Assembly: GCF_905372525.1 (NCBI RefSeq)
Contig: NZ_CAJPPN010000010.1
Span: 1 to 60,605, forward strand
Origin: an uncultured Porphyromonas sp.
GTDB taxonomy: Bacteria; Bacteroidota; Bacteroidia; Bacteroidales; Porphyromonadaceae
Length of the DNA stretch: 60,605 bases
Direction: 5' to 3'
Each line of letters starts with the position of its first letter. Position 1 is the first letter of the stretch. The notes below the pieces were generated by a model. That model did not search any database, was not told the DNA's origin, and worked only from the letters and a program-made list of their open reading frames with translations. The translations under genes and the position numbers were made by a program. Below, one piece after another: positions 43,131-52,100 of this stretch.

Positions 43131-43397
43131 ATGTTGAAATCTATGGGTATCATCGCAACGCTTATCGTTGGAGCCATCGCTGGATGGCTAGGTGGGACTA
43201 TCTACAAGGGTAGTGGACTAGGTCTGATCGGGAATATCATCGTGGGGATCCTCGGTGGTGGTGTTGGCTCTTGGCTCTTGGAACGAGTGCTGGGGGTCTC
43301 CCTTGGGGGAGGATGGGTCGGCTCTATCCTCACCGGGGCGATCGGGGCTGTCGTCATCTTGTTCGTGATCAATCTGATATTGAGAAAGAAGGAATAG
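43131..43397 (+). CDS. GlsB/YeaQ/YmgE family membrane protein
   Basis: An 88-residue glycine-rich membrane protein with three hydrophobic helices (IIATLIVGAIAGWLGGTIY; LIGNIIVGILGGGVGSWLL; VGSILTGAIGAVVILFVINLIL) and a basic end (RKKE). This is the transglycosylase-associated / GlsB stress-response family, small inner-membrane proteins of unclear biochemical role. The start is ATG 43131 (MLKSM) or 43143 (MGIIA). It is monocistronic, with its own promoter and palindrome array C upstream. Confidence 0.88.
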   Translation: MLKSMGIIATLIVGAIAGWLGGTIYKGSGLGLIGNIIVGILGGGVGSWLLERVLGVSLGGGWVGSILTGAIGAVVILFVINLILRKKE

Positions 43398-43457
43398 CCC
43401 CGACAGGGCTCTCCCCGAGCGGGCAGACACGTGGAGGGAGAGTACGGATATTTTTTG

Positions 43458-43465
43458 TACCTTTG
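43458..43465 (+). promoter_or_regulatory. -7 box TACCTTTG of the rplU-rpmA operon
   Basis: A consensus -7 box 93 bases before the rplU start. The transcript would carry the leader hairpin described next. Confidence 0.55.
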
Positions 43466-43479
43466 TGCGATTTTCCTAT

Positions 43480-43526
43480 GTAGGGTCTGTGGATCAAGTG
43501 CGTAGCCTAAGGCAACGACACCCTAC
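43480..43526 (+). promoter_or_regulatory. Leader hairpin of rplU
   Basis: GTAGGGT (43480-43486) pairs with ACCCTAC (43520-43526) around a 33-base region that can fold further (GCCTAAGGC). Ribosomal-protein leaders often bind the product for autoregulation; that role is inference here. Confidence 0.4.
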
Positions 43527-43558
43527 GGGGCTAACTTTTTAATAGTTATAGATACGTA

Positions 43559-43876
43559 ATGTACGTCATCGTAGACATTCAGGGACAGCAGTTCAATGTA
43601 GAGCAAGGTCGTCGCCTGTTTATCCATCACGTCAAGGGCGCTGAGAGTGGCGCAGCAGTAGAGTTTGACAAGGTACTCCTCGTCGATAAGGATGGTGCCG
43701 TGACTGTAGGTACCCCTACTGTAGCTGGTGCCAAGGTCGTGTGTGAGATCCTCTCTCCTCTGGTCAAGGGCGACAAGGTGCTCGTCTTCCACAAGAAGCG
43801 TCGTAAGGGCTACCGCAAGCTCAATGGCCACCGCCAGCAGTTCAGCGAAGTCCTCGTGAAGGAGGTCATCGCATAA
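43559..43876 (+). CDS. rplU: 50S ribosomal protein L21
   Basis: A 105-residue protein with the family pattern MYVIVDIQGQQFNVEQG, FDKVLLVDKDG, VGTPTVAGAKVVCEIL and the basic VFHKKRRKGYRKLNGHRQQF near the C-terminus that contacts 23S rRNA. It is the first gene of the usual L21-L27 operon; rpmA follows after 37 bases. Confidence 0.97.
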   Translation: MYVIVDIQGQQFNVEQGRRLFIHHVKGAESGAAVEFDKVLLVDKDGAVTVGTPTVAGAKVVCEILSPLVKGDKVLVFHKKRRKGYRKLNGHRQQFSEVLVKEVIA

Positions 43877-43913
43877 CTAGAATTGTATCACCGCATTAGT
43901 TTAGACAAAGACA

Positions 43914-44171
43914 ATGGCACATAAAAAAGGTGTAGGTAGCTCCAAGAACGGACGCGAATCAGAAAGCAAGCGACTTGGGGTAAAGCTCTTCGGTGGTCAG
44001 CACGCTAAGGCTGGGAATATCATCGTCCGCCAGCGTGGTACGCAGCATCACCCAGGTGTAGGGGTCGGTATCGGCAAGGATCATACCCTCTATGCCCTGA
44101 TCGATGGTACGGTCGTCTTCACGCGCAAGCGCAACGACCGCTCCTACGTCTCGATTCAGGCTGAGGCCTAA
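43914..44171 (+). CDS. rpmA: 50S ribosomal protein L27
   Basis: An 85-residue protein with the conserved AHKKGVGSSKNGRESESKRLGVK N-terminal arm (reaching towards the peptidyl-transferase centre), GNIIVRQRGTQHHPGVGVGIGKDHTLYAL and a short beta-barrel end. No propeptide precedes AHKKG, so no processing is needed, unlike in Firmicutes. Confidence 0.97.
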   Translation: MAHKKGVGSSKNGRESESKRLGVKLFGGQHAKAGNIIVRQRGTQHHPGVGVGIGKDHTLYALIDGTVVFTRKRNDRSYVSIQAEA

Positions 44172-44273
44172 GCGAGACAAGGGAAGCTCGGAGAACGACC
44201 ACAACGATACCCGTCCCCATCCTGACCTAGCCCCCTACCAAAGAGGGGCATACAGTCGGGGCGGACACATCTC

Positions 44274-44317
44274 AGAGAGGTTGCTTCTAGGGATTTATTC
44301 CTTGGAGCGACCTCTCT
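44274..44317 (+). terminator. Hairpin between rpmA and serS
   Basis: AGAGAGGTTGCTTC pairs with GGAGCGACCTCTCT (two G-T pairs), continuing through AGGGA/TTCCT around TTTA. CCCTATTTAT follows. It probably ends the ribosomal operon and leaves serS with its own, unidentified promoter. Confidence 0.65.
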
Positions 44318-44351
44318 CCCTATTTATGTTACTCCATACATATCATCTCAT

Positions 44352-45626
44352 ATGCTTACCCTAAAGCAAATCAAAGAACAGACCGAGGACGTCCTACGTC
44401 GGCTACAGAAGAAGCACTTCGAGGCACGTGAGTACATCACCGAGGTACTGAACCTAGATGAAGTACGCCGCCGTGCACAGCAGGAGCTGGATGCAGCCCT
44501 AGCGAAGCAGAACGCTATCGCTAAGGAGATCGGTGCCCTGATGAAGCAGGGCCTCAAGGAGCAGGCAGAGGCCATCCGTGCCGAGGTCGCCGAGCTCAAG
44601 AGCCGAAGCAAGAGCCTCGAGGAGCGTAAGGCCGAGGCTGAGGCCAAGATCCGTGAGATCCTCCTCCTCATCCCTAACCTCCCCAACGAGATCGTCCCCG
44701 AGGGCTCGACAGCCGAGGACAACGTCTGCGTCAAGACGGGGGGAGCTATGCCCGACCTCCCTGCGGATGCTGCCCCACACTGGGAGCTCGCCAAGAGCTA
44801 TGACCTCATCGACTTCGAGCTCGGAGTGAAGATCACCGGTGCGGGCTTCCCCGTCTACAAGGGCTACGGCGCACGACTCCAGCGTGCCCTCATCAACTTC
44901 TTCCTCGACAACGCCCGTGCGGCGGGTTACCTAGAGGTACAGCCCCCCTATGTGGTCAATGAGGACTCGGGCTACGGCACAGGACAGCTCCCCGACAAGG
45001 AGGGGCAGATGTACCACGTCGGTCTGGACAACCTTTACCTCATCCCTACGGCAGAGGTGCCCGTGACCAACCTCTATCGGGATGTGATCCTCGATGAGAA
45101 GGACCTTCCCGTGCGCAATACCGCTTACTCGGCTTGCTTCCGTCGTGAGGCTGGCTCCTATGGCAAGGACGTACGTGGACTCAACCGCCTACACCAGTTC
45201 GACAAGGTCGAGATCGTCTGCATCGACAAGCCCGAGCGTAGCTATCAGCGTCTGGACGAGATGGTCGCCTATGTAGAGACCCTCGTGACGAAGCTTGAGC
45301 TCCCCTGGCGCATCCTTCGCCTCAGCGGTGGTGACATGAGCTTCACCAGCGCACTGACCTACGACTTCGAGGTCTTCTCTGCTGCCCAGCAGCGTTGGCT
45401 CGAGGTCAGCTCCGTGTCCAACTTCGAGAGCTATCAGGCCAACCGCCTGCGCCTACGCTACCGCGATCAGGAGGGCGTACAGCTAGCCCACACCCTCAAC
45501 GGTAGTGCACTAGCTCTACCCCGCATCGTGGCGGCTCTGTTGGAGAATAACCAGACACCCGAGGGGATCCGCATCCCCGAGGCGCTACGTCCCTACACGG
45601 GCTTTGACCTTATCCCTCACCCCTAG
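44352..45626 (+). CDS. serS: Serine-tRNA ligase
   Basis: A 424-residue class II synthetase that charges tRNA-Ser and, where present, tRNA-Sec. The N-terminal coiled-coil arm (about 30-100, rich in Glu, Lys and Ala) grips the long variable arm of tRNA-Ser. The catalytic core follows: motif 1 near LQRALINFFLDNARAAGYLEV, TAEVPVTNLYRD, motif 2 FRREAGSYGKDVRGLNRLHQF and motif 3 GSALALPRIVAALLEN. It is the standard bacterial form and length. Confidence 0.97.
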   Translation: MLTLKQIKEQTEDVLRRLQKKHFEAREYITEVLNLDEVRRRAQQELDAALAKQNAIAKEIGALMKQGLKEQAEAIRAEVAELKSRSKSLEERKAEAEAKIREILLLIPNLPNEIVPEGSTAEDNVCVKTGGAMPDLPADAAPHWELAKSYDLIDFELGVKITGAGFPVYKGYGARLQRALINFFLDNARAAGYLEVQPPYVVNEDSGYGTGQLPDKEGQMYHVGLDNLYLIPTAEVPVTNLYRDVILDEKDLPVRNTAYSACFRREAGSYGKDVRGLNRLHQFDKVEIVCIDKPERSYQRLDEMVAYVETLVTKLELPWRILRLSGGDMSFTSALTYDFEVFSAAQQRWLEVSSVSNFESYQANRLRLRYRDQEGVQLAHTLNGSALALPRIVAALLENNQTPEGIRIPEALRPYTGFDLIPHP

Positions 45627-45710
45627 CCACTAGAGAGGACGGCGATAGGTCGGGGCAAAGGACAGATCCCTACCACAACTAGGGAAAAGGCTCTCACCCC
45701 CCCTAGCATA

Positions 45711-45753
45711 CGACAGAGGCGAGACACGTACAGCACGTGTCTCGCCTCTGTCG
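45711..45753 (+). terminator. serS terminator, 19-bp perfect stem
   Basis: CGACAGAGGCGAGACACGT pairs perfectly with ACGTGTCTCGCCTCTGTCG around ACAGC. No T tract follows, but stem length and position 85 bases past serS support termination. Confidence 0.7.
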
Positions 45754-45822
45754 CTCCTGCCTCATCTCTAGGTGGATAGTAATTGATGTCTAGGAGGGGG
45801 CTAGAGCTAGGTAAATAGGGCA

Positions 45823-45853
45823 TTGGGTAGACAGAAAATAATCTCTACCTTTG
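45823..45853 (+). promoter_or_regulatory. Promoter of the 46026 lipoprotein
   Basis: TTGG at 45823-45826 and TACCTTTG at 45846-45853 are separated by 19 bases. The leader is about 165 bases. Confidence 0.6.
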
Positions 45854-46025
45854 TGATGTAGCGGTCAAGATCCCCTTGGCTCCGGACGTCATCAGCCTCC
45901 TCCCAGTGGGCTCTCCTTCCATAGATACGGAGGGGTGGATCGGGGACGTATGAGACGGGGACGTGACCTGACTGCTCTAGCTTTTCAACCGTCGCATATC
46001 CATCTATAACTAACAGTAAAAGCAT

Positions 46026-46472
46026 ATGAAAGCTCTGATTACCCGTATCCTCCTAGGGATACTGTCTGTGATCTTCGTCCTCTCGTGTAGCAAGTCGGAG
46101 GAACCTCGTCTAAACCTTTCGACAGAAAGCCTACAGCAGACTCAGTGGGAGGGGACGTGTTATCCCCAGGGTGGTGATAAGGAGGATCTCTTGCGGGTAC
46201 GCCTCAACTTCTACACAGATAGTCTGTTAGATGTCGGCTTCAATAATGCGCAATGGAAACTGACACATGCTCAGAAAAGCATCTACAAAGTAGACCGCCG
46301 GCAGATGAGCCTTGAGGTTTCAGAAAAAGAGCCTTGGCCAAGGCATCGCCCTTGGCCTCTGTATGCCTCCACTTGGATCCTCGTGGAGCAGAGAAAGGAC
46401 TACATGAAGTTTGAGTACCGCCCCGTGCCCGACAAGCCTACCTGGATCCTTGAGCTCCAGCGCAAACAATAG
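46026..46472 (+). CDS. Small lipoprotein, unknown
   Basis: A 148-residue lipoprotein with signal peptide MKALITRILLGILSVIFVLS and lipid Cys21, followed by SKSEEPR, an acidic stretch compatible with surface export. The body (QWEGTCYPQG; VRLNFYTDSLLDVGFNNAQW; FEYRPVPDKPTWILELQRK) suggests a small lipocalin-like beta barrel of the kind in the 23348 protein, though identity is low. Function unknown. It is a single-gene unit between two hairpins. Confidence 0.72.
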   Translation: MKALITRILLGILSVIFVLSCSKSEEPRLNLSTESLQQTQWEGTCYPQGGDKEDLLRVRLNFYTDSLLDVGFNNAQWKLTHAQKSIYKVDRRQMSLEVSEKEPWPRHRPWPLYASTWILVEQRKDYMKFEYRPVPDKPTWILELQRKQ

Positions 46473-46513
46473 CCCCCTCGAGCAATAGCCCCCTTAGGAT
46501 ACAAACTAACCCT

Positions 46514-46563
46514 AAGAAGCTACCCCATGAGACAGCCTAGGCCGTCTCATGGGGTAGCTTCTT
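46514..46563. terminator. Terminator shared by 46026 and tamL
   Basis: AAGAAGCTACCCCATGAGAC pairs perfectly with GTCTCATGGGGTAGCTTCTT around a 10-base loop. A T run follows on the plus strand, and AAG at the start gives a CTT end on the minus strand, so it can serve both converging genes. Confidence 0.85.
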
Positions 46564-46604
46564 TTATATCAGAGGAGTGCTGTCCACTCTCCTCATCGAG
46601 GGGC

Positions 46605-49130
46605 TTAGAAGGGGTAGCCGATGGCGAGGTGGAAGCCTAGGGCATCTCGGAAGCGGGGGATATTATACCACCCCTTGCGAGAGGTCTCGTAGGGGAGGTG
46701 TAGCCCCACACCGACGTCGAAGCGTACCACCAGGAAGGAGAGGTCATAGCGCATACCTACTCCCGTCCCTACAGCTATCTGCCGAGCGAAGTCAGCTATG
46801 GAGGAGAGCTCGGGGAGCGAGGCTCCGACACGGGAGCTATCCCGACGTAGGAGCCAGACGTTGCCCGCATCGAGGAAGACCGCTCCATAGCAGTCCCCGA
46901 AGAGGCGACCACGATACTCTACGTTGGCCTCTAGCTTCATCTCGCCGACACGATCCATGAAGGAGTAGGCGCTCTCCTGCTGCGTCTTGAAACGCCCAGG
47001 TCCGATACTGCGCACCGTGAAGGCTCGTATGCTATTCGCACCGCCGACGAAGAACTGCTCGATATAGGGAGCAGTAGTGACATTACCGAAGGAATAGATC
47101 GCCCCAGTGGCGAAGCGTGTGGCGAGGGTCTGGTTGCGGTCGATCCGCCAGGAGTAACGTAGGTCAAAGGCTGCCTTGACGAACTGGGCGAAGGGCACCC
47201 CAAGCATCGTCTTCGTCTCGGTGTAGCGTCGCCCGAAGGCCGTCATGAGCCCATTCGATAGGTTGCCTGCCTCACTGACCTCGCCGAAGAGCTGGAAGAA
47301 GTGTGGGCTCTCCTCTCGCTGTCGTGTGTAGGTGAAGTAGTAGCCGACCTTGGGGATGAACTGGTTACGAAGGCTGAGCCCAAGCGCTGGATTGTCCACG
47401 AGGAGCTTGTCGAAGGCTGCGGTGGTGCGGGTCAGCTGGGTGTAGTTCAGACTAAGCGGGGTGATACGGTGCGTCCATCTCGAGGAGGGCTGGAAGCTAT
47501 AGTCCATCGTGAAGGAGAGCGAGCGTAGGGTATAGAAGCGGGCGTGATTGATAGCCTGCATCCCGACCTTGAAGCTCGTGGAGGTCGGGTACTTGTAGTA
47601 GCTATTCGTCCAGCCAGGAGCGAGGATGAAGGGGAAGGTAATCCCGAGGTCCCCCCCGAACTGGTAACTATTGATAGATATGGAGTTCCCCTCCAGAGGA
47701 CTACGCCCCGTCTGCCACTCATAGGAGCCGTAGACATTCGCCGAGAGACGCTCCCCTCCGCCGAATAGGTTGCTTCGCTCGATAGAGGCGGAGAGCCCAG
47801 GGCCGATGTAGTTATTGGACTTCTTCATGAAGGCAGCCCCGAGGTAAGCATTCCACGGCTTGTCGGGGCGAAGGAGGATCGTGAGGTCTAGCGTCCCGAG
47901 GGTATCGGCTGCCTGCATCGTGAACTCGGGATGCGGGGTATCGCCTAGGCTGTCACTCGGGAGTACTGTGATGAGGCTATCGGTGCGGGTGCTGTCGTCC
48001 GTCTCTCGCTTGGCGAAGTAGAACTCCACCGAGGAGAAGGCACCGAGGTTGGTCAAGGCACTGAGCGTCCGCTCCTCGTCCTTGTGGCGGTAGATCTCCC
48101 CTTCCTTCATCCGAATACGTGTCCTGAGGACCGCAGGGCGTACGAGGGTCTTGTCCCTATAGTAGAGCATAATGCTATCACTTAGGGGGAGGCTATCGTT
48201 AGCTAGGGTCGTCGCCCCTTCGTCTGAGCTCCTCAGGAGGCGTAGCTGGATACGCCCGATCTTCCACTGCCTCAGAGCATCCATAGGAGCACTCTCGGAG
48301 ATGACCGTACGTAGAGCTACCCGCTGTGGGGTCTGTAGGGTGTCGGCTTGGTAACGGATGTAGTCGGGCTTGAGGTAGTAGTAGCCGAACTGGCGGAGGT
48401 ATCTACTGATGGCCTCACGATCCCGCTCTAGGATCTCTAGGGAGAAGGGTGTACCCGGCTGGAGCTCGCTCTCGGCACCGTGGTCGAAGTAGCGCCCCTT
48501 GCTCATGTACACCCGGGGGAAGTAGCTCACGGTATCCAGCAGGTAGAGCGGCCCTAGGGTCATCTGATAGCTGACCCGAGCCTGTAGGGAGTCCGAGGGT
48601 AGGGGGTGGATGGTGGAGCGGACACTCGCACTCATATAGCCCTGCTCCCGTAGGGTCTGCTGGGCAACTTTGGCTCGTAGGCTGGGGCTGACCTCACGCA
48701 TCCAGACAGGCTTGGAGGTGAAGCGACGTAGGATATTGGCTAGTAGGGTCTTCTTGTCCGCTAGGCTACTGTATAGGTAGGGGCGCACTAGGGGGAAGGG
48801 CCAGCGTAGCGAGCTACTGCCGAAGATAGCACTATTGGGGGCATACTGGAGCTTCTCTTCGGCCTTGGCCACTGCATTATCTGCATAGCTCCCCTTGATG
48901 GTGTCTGTTACCTTGATGTCCTTGATCCCTATATAGAGCTGGTCATCGGGACCTTGGAAGCGATGCAGGGAGCACCCTGATAGGACGATGAGTAGGACGA
49001 CCAAGGGGAGTAGAGGATGGAGCCAAGTCGGCCGCCGTCCCCTTCGCTGGGAGCTGGGGGTAGGGAGGCTTGCCATCGGGCTCTGGGGGGGGACTGTGGG
49101 GAAGAGGAGGAAGCGCATAGGGCTTATCAT
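46605..49130 (-). CDS. tamL: TamL: lipid-anchored TamA/BamA-family barrel
   Basis: An 841-residue Omp85-family protein. An N-terminal basic region and hydrophobic stretch end in the lipobox VLSGC (Cys53), which marks the TamL variant found in Bacteroidota instead of unlipidated TamA. POTRA-like periplasmic domains span about 70-430 and the 16-strand-type barrel about 440-841, with VGGANSIRAFTVRSIGPGRF (the L6 loop region) and the end ALGFHLAIGYPF. It lies 23 bases after its TamB partner, supporting a joint role in outer-membrane or surface-lipoprotein assembly. An alternative start is ATG 49076, which shortens the long N-region. Confidence 0.88.
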   Translation of the reverse strand: MISPMRFLLFPTVPPQSPMASLPTPSSQRRGRRPTWLHPLLPLVVLLIVLSGCSLHRFQGPDDQLYIGIKDIKVTDTIKGSYADNAVAKAEEKLQYAPNSAIFGSSSLRWPFPLVRPYLYSSLADKKTLLANILRRFTSKPVWMREVSPSLRAKVAQQTLREQGYMSASVRSTIHPLPSDSLQARVSYQMTLGPLYLLDTVSYFPRVYMSKGRYFDHGAESELQPGTPFSLEILERDREAISRYLRQFGYYYLKPDYIRYQADTLQTPQRVALRTVISESAPMDALRQWKIGRIQLRLLRSSDEGATTLANDSLPLSDSIMLYYRDKTLVRPAVLRTRIRMKEGEIYRHKDEERTLSALTNLGAFSSVEFYFAKRETDDSTRTDSLITVLPSDSLGDTPHPEFTMQAADTLGTLDLTILLRPDKPWNAYLGAAFMKKSNNYIGPGLSASIERSNLFGGGERLSANVYGSYEWQTGRSPLEGNSISINSYQFGGDLGITFPFILAPGWTNSYYKYPTSTSFKVGMQAINHARFYTLRSLSFTMDYSFQPSSRWTHRITPLSLNYTQLTRTTAAFDKLLVDNPALGLSLRNQFIPKVGYYFTYTRQREESPHFFQLFGEVSEAGNLSNGLMTAFGRRYTETKTMLGVPFAQFVKAAFDLRYSWRIDRNQTLATRFATGAIYSFGNVTTAPYIEQFFVGGANSIRAFTVRSIGPGRFKTQQESAYSFMDRVGEMKLEANVEYRGRLFGDCYGAVFLDAGNVWLLRRDSSRVGASLPELSSIADFARQIAVGTGVGMRYDLSFLVVRFDVGVGLHLPYETSRKGWYNIPRFRDALGFHLAIGYPF

Positions 49131-49153
49131 AGGGTTGCGACCACGTGGCGTCG

Positions 49154-52100
49154 CTACTTCTTAGGGGAAAGGGGGGTAGCGCCACCACGGGTAGCACTAC
49201 CTGCTGTGCTCTTGGTGCCCCCTCCGAGACGCCAGGGCTGGGCGATGACCTTCTGAGGGGAGAGCTTGGGCTTCTTCTTGAGGAAGTTGAAGACGTCGAG
49301 CAGGCTATTCATCTTGCGTCTGAGTACGTACCCCACACCGGTCTCGGAGTATTCCCCCTCGAGGATATTGTCGGTCACACGCTTGTGGTAGAGGCTGAAG
49401 TACTGCTCCCCGGACTTGTCCACCTGGTACTGGATGGAGACGTTGTCGAGGAAGTTCTGCCCTTGGTTCCCTCGGTTAGCACCACTCTGCACCTTACCGC
49501 CGACGACGATGCGGATGCGGTCGTTGTAGAAGCGACGACTGAAGCTGTAGGTATAGTCCGTGTGTGCCGCCTCGCCCGAGGAGCCGTCGTAGTGGTCCAT
49601 ACCGATGCTGAGGTCAGTGCCCTGTAGGAGCTTGCCAGCGGTCTGGTTGATCTGAGACTGTAGGAGGCTCGAGAGGGCAGAGTTCAGACTTAGGTTGCCT
49701 GCACCCGAGGTGTTGGAGAGGTACATACCCGTGGCCATGAGGGCGATGGCCTGCTTGCCCTGCTCCTCGGCAGACATGGTGGATATGGTATTCTGCATCG
49801 AGAGGTTGTCGGGGGAGGAGATAGCGAAGCTGAGGTTCATCTTATCGACATAGTCCTTGATGCGTATGCTGACGTTGAAGTTCACTCGCTGGGTACTCTT
49901 GCCGTCCGAGGTGGGGACGGAGGCCTTGACCTTCTGCGTAGCGGTGAAGTTGAGGTAGGGGTTGGTCACCGAACCATTCCATGCTAGCGTACTCGTCGGG
50001 TCGATGGCGAACTGCTTGTTGCCCACCACAGGTAGGGTGTAGCTAAGCTCGCCCCCACCGCTCATCTCGTAGCGTCCGACGAGGCTCATCTCGCCATAGG
50101 GAGGGTAGGTGAAGTTGAGTCGTCCCCCCCCCTGCGCATGGACGTAGTCCTGCCCATCGGTCGTGAGGTCGGCACCGATACGTACAGAGGGATCGACATT
50201 GATCGTGAGGCCGACATCCAGCCCTCCGAGCGAGGGGGGAGCGACCTCGGAGCGATTGATGAAGAGGGTGTCCGAGAAGTCCTTGAACTCGACGAGCTCA
50301 CCCATACGCTCGCTACTCTGTAGGGGGTCTTCTCGTAGGACATAGGTGCAGTTCGTCCCGCTCAGGATGTTGAGGCTCCCACGGACTCGTAGGCTGGTCA
50401 TCAGCCCCGATACCCGCATGTTGGTCGAGGCGATGATACGTCCATAGAGGAGCTGATCCTCACGTGTCGGGTGGGGCTCATTGAGTAGGGTGAGCTCGTC
50501 CGAGGTGACTCGTAGCTCAGCACGTGCCTGTGGGGTGGTGCTGCGGGTGATACTTCCGTCGATATAGATCGCCTTCGTCGGGTCTGCGGAGGGACGTATG
50601 GCATAGTGGTCGAAGAAGAGGTTTGACTGCTCCATCCTCAAGGGGATGCTGTCTAGGCGTAGATGCGTCCCGTAGGTGTCGAGGTTCAGTATCGCCTGGG
50701 ATAGCGCTAGGCGTCCCGAGAGGATAGGTGCCGTTAGCTGTCCAGAGAGGCTCACTGTACCACCGGCAGTCCCCTCAAGAGATGCCCCACTGGCGAGGAT
50801 GAAGGGATTGGCTAGCTCGAGTGGGAAGGCATTGAGGGACAGTGTCCCCGAGAGGGGGGAGACACGCTGCTGCGGGCGGTATATCCCATCGATCGTCATA
50901 GCGGACTGCCCGTTGTAGCCGATGTCTGCGGTGATGTAGTGCGAGGAGTTGTCTCGGGGCTCATAGAAGAGCGAGGCGGAGAAGTGCCCGAGCTTCTTGT
51001 CCTCGTAGCGGAAGCCCGTGAGGGAGAGATCCCCCGAGATCGTGGGCTGGGCGCTAAGGCCTCCCCTGCGCTCGTAGTGGACACCAGCGAAGATATTGCC
51101 TGCGACGTCCGGCAGGCCTAGGCTACGGTAGTCCTCTAGGTGGAGATTACTGATGTTGAGGTCTATGGCCTGCACACCGCTCTCCTGCTCGGCTGCCTGC
51201 AGGGTAATATCCCCATGTGCCTTGCTTGTCAGGGCGAGCGTCCCGAGGAGGAAGTTGTCCCGCTTACGTAGACGCAGTTCGTTCTCCTCGTTGAGGGCGA
51301 AGTCGGCATAGGCGATACGTGCATGCCCTCTGTCGAAGTGCAAGCGATAGGACTCACCCTCCCATGAGCCCTGTATGTGTAGCTCGTGCATGGCTTGTCC
51401 TCGTTCGTCCTGCCATAGCAGACCCAGTGCACCCTCGTGGAGGGAGGTGCTGAGGTCAGCCTTGATATCGAAGCCCTCTTGGTTGCGGAAGCGAGACTTA
51501 TGTATTCCCGCAGAGAGCTGTAGGCTCATGCTATCCCCCCGTGCCGTGGGGTGGTGTAGGGTGGTGAGGCTTAGCTCGGTGCTGTTCACTCGTAGGGTAT
51601 CGACTCTGAGGTCTGATACACGGACGTGCCCCGTGATACCCTGTGAAGGGGAGGTGTTGAGGTCAGCGGTTAGGGAGCCGAAGGCGACACTCTGCTCGGC
51701 GAGGTAGTAGCGTAGGGGATTGTTCTTGCCCATCATGAGGGTAAGCTTAGCCTCTGGTAGCTGGCCGAGGAGATTGCCTAGGTGACCTTTGGGCGACTTC
51801 CCCGAGGAGATGAGTGTCCATTCACTGAGAGCCTCGCTGGAGAGCTTCGTCACGACACGTTGTAGGGAGCTAAGCCCAGAGGAGATGGAGAGACGTGAGC
51901 GCATGTCTCCCGAGCTGAGTGTACCGAGGATCGCCTGCGGGGTCGTCGTGACCTCGAGGTCGGCACGTGGTGGGGCGATGACCTCCTCGCCGAGGGTGAA
52001 GTGCATGCTATCGACACTGGCGACGAAGCTGTGCGTGTCCTGTAGGTCGGAGCGTAGCTCTCCCTCTAGGCGCAGCTTAGCCGCCATCGGAGTCTCGCTT

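Larger units (their letters stand above)
45627..46025. other. Spacer serS / lipoprotein
   Basis: Contains the serS terminator (45711-45753) and a consensus promoter (45823-45853). The final 170 bases form the leader of the next gene; no other gene is seen. Confidence 0.6.

Noticed and set aside
46605..46960. Plus-strand frame opposite the tamL end
   Set aside because: Arg/Gly/Ser-rich shadow of the barrel-coding region; tamL has clear family features.
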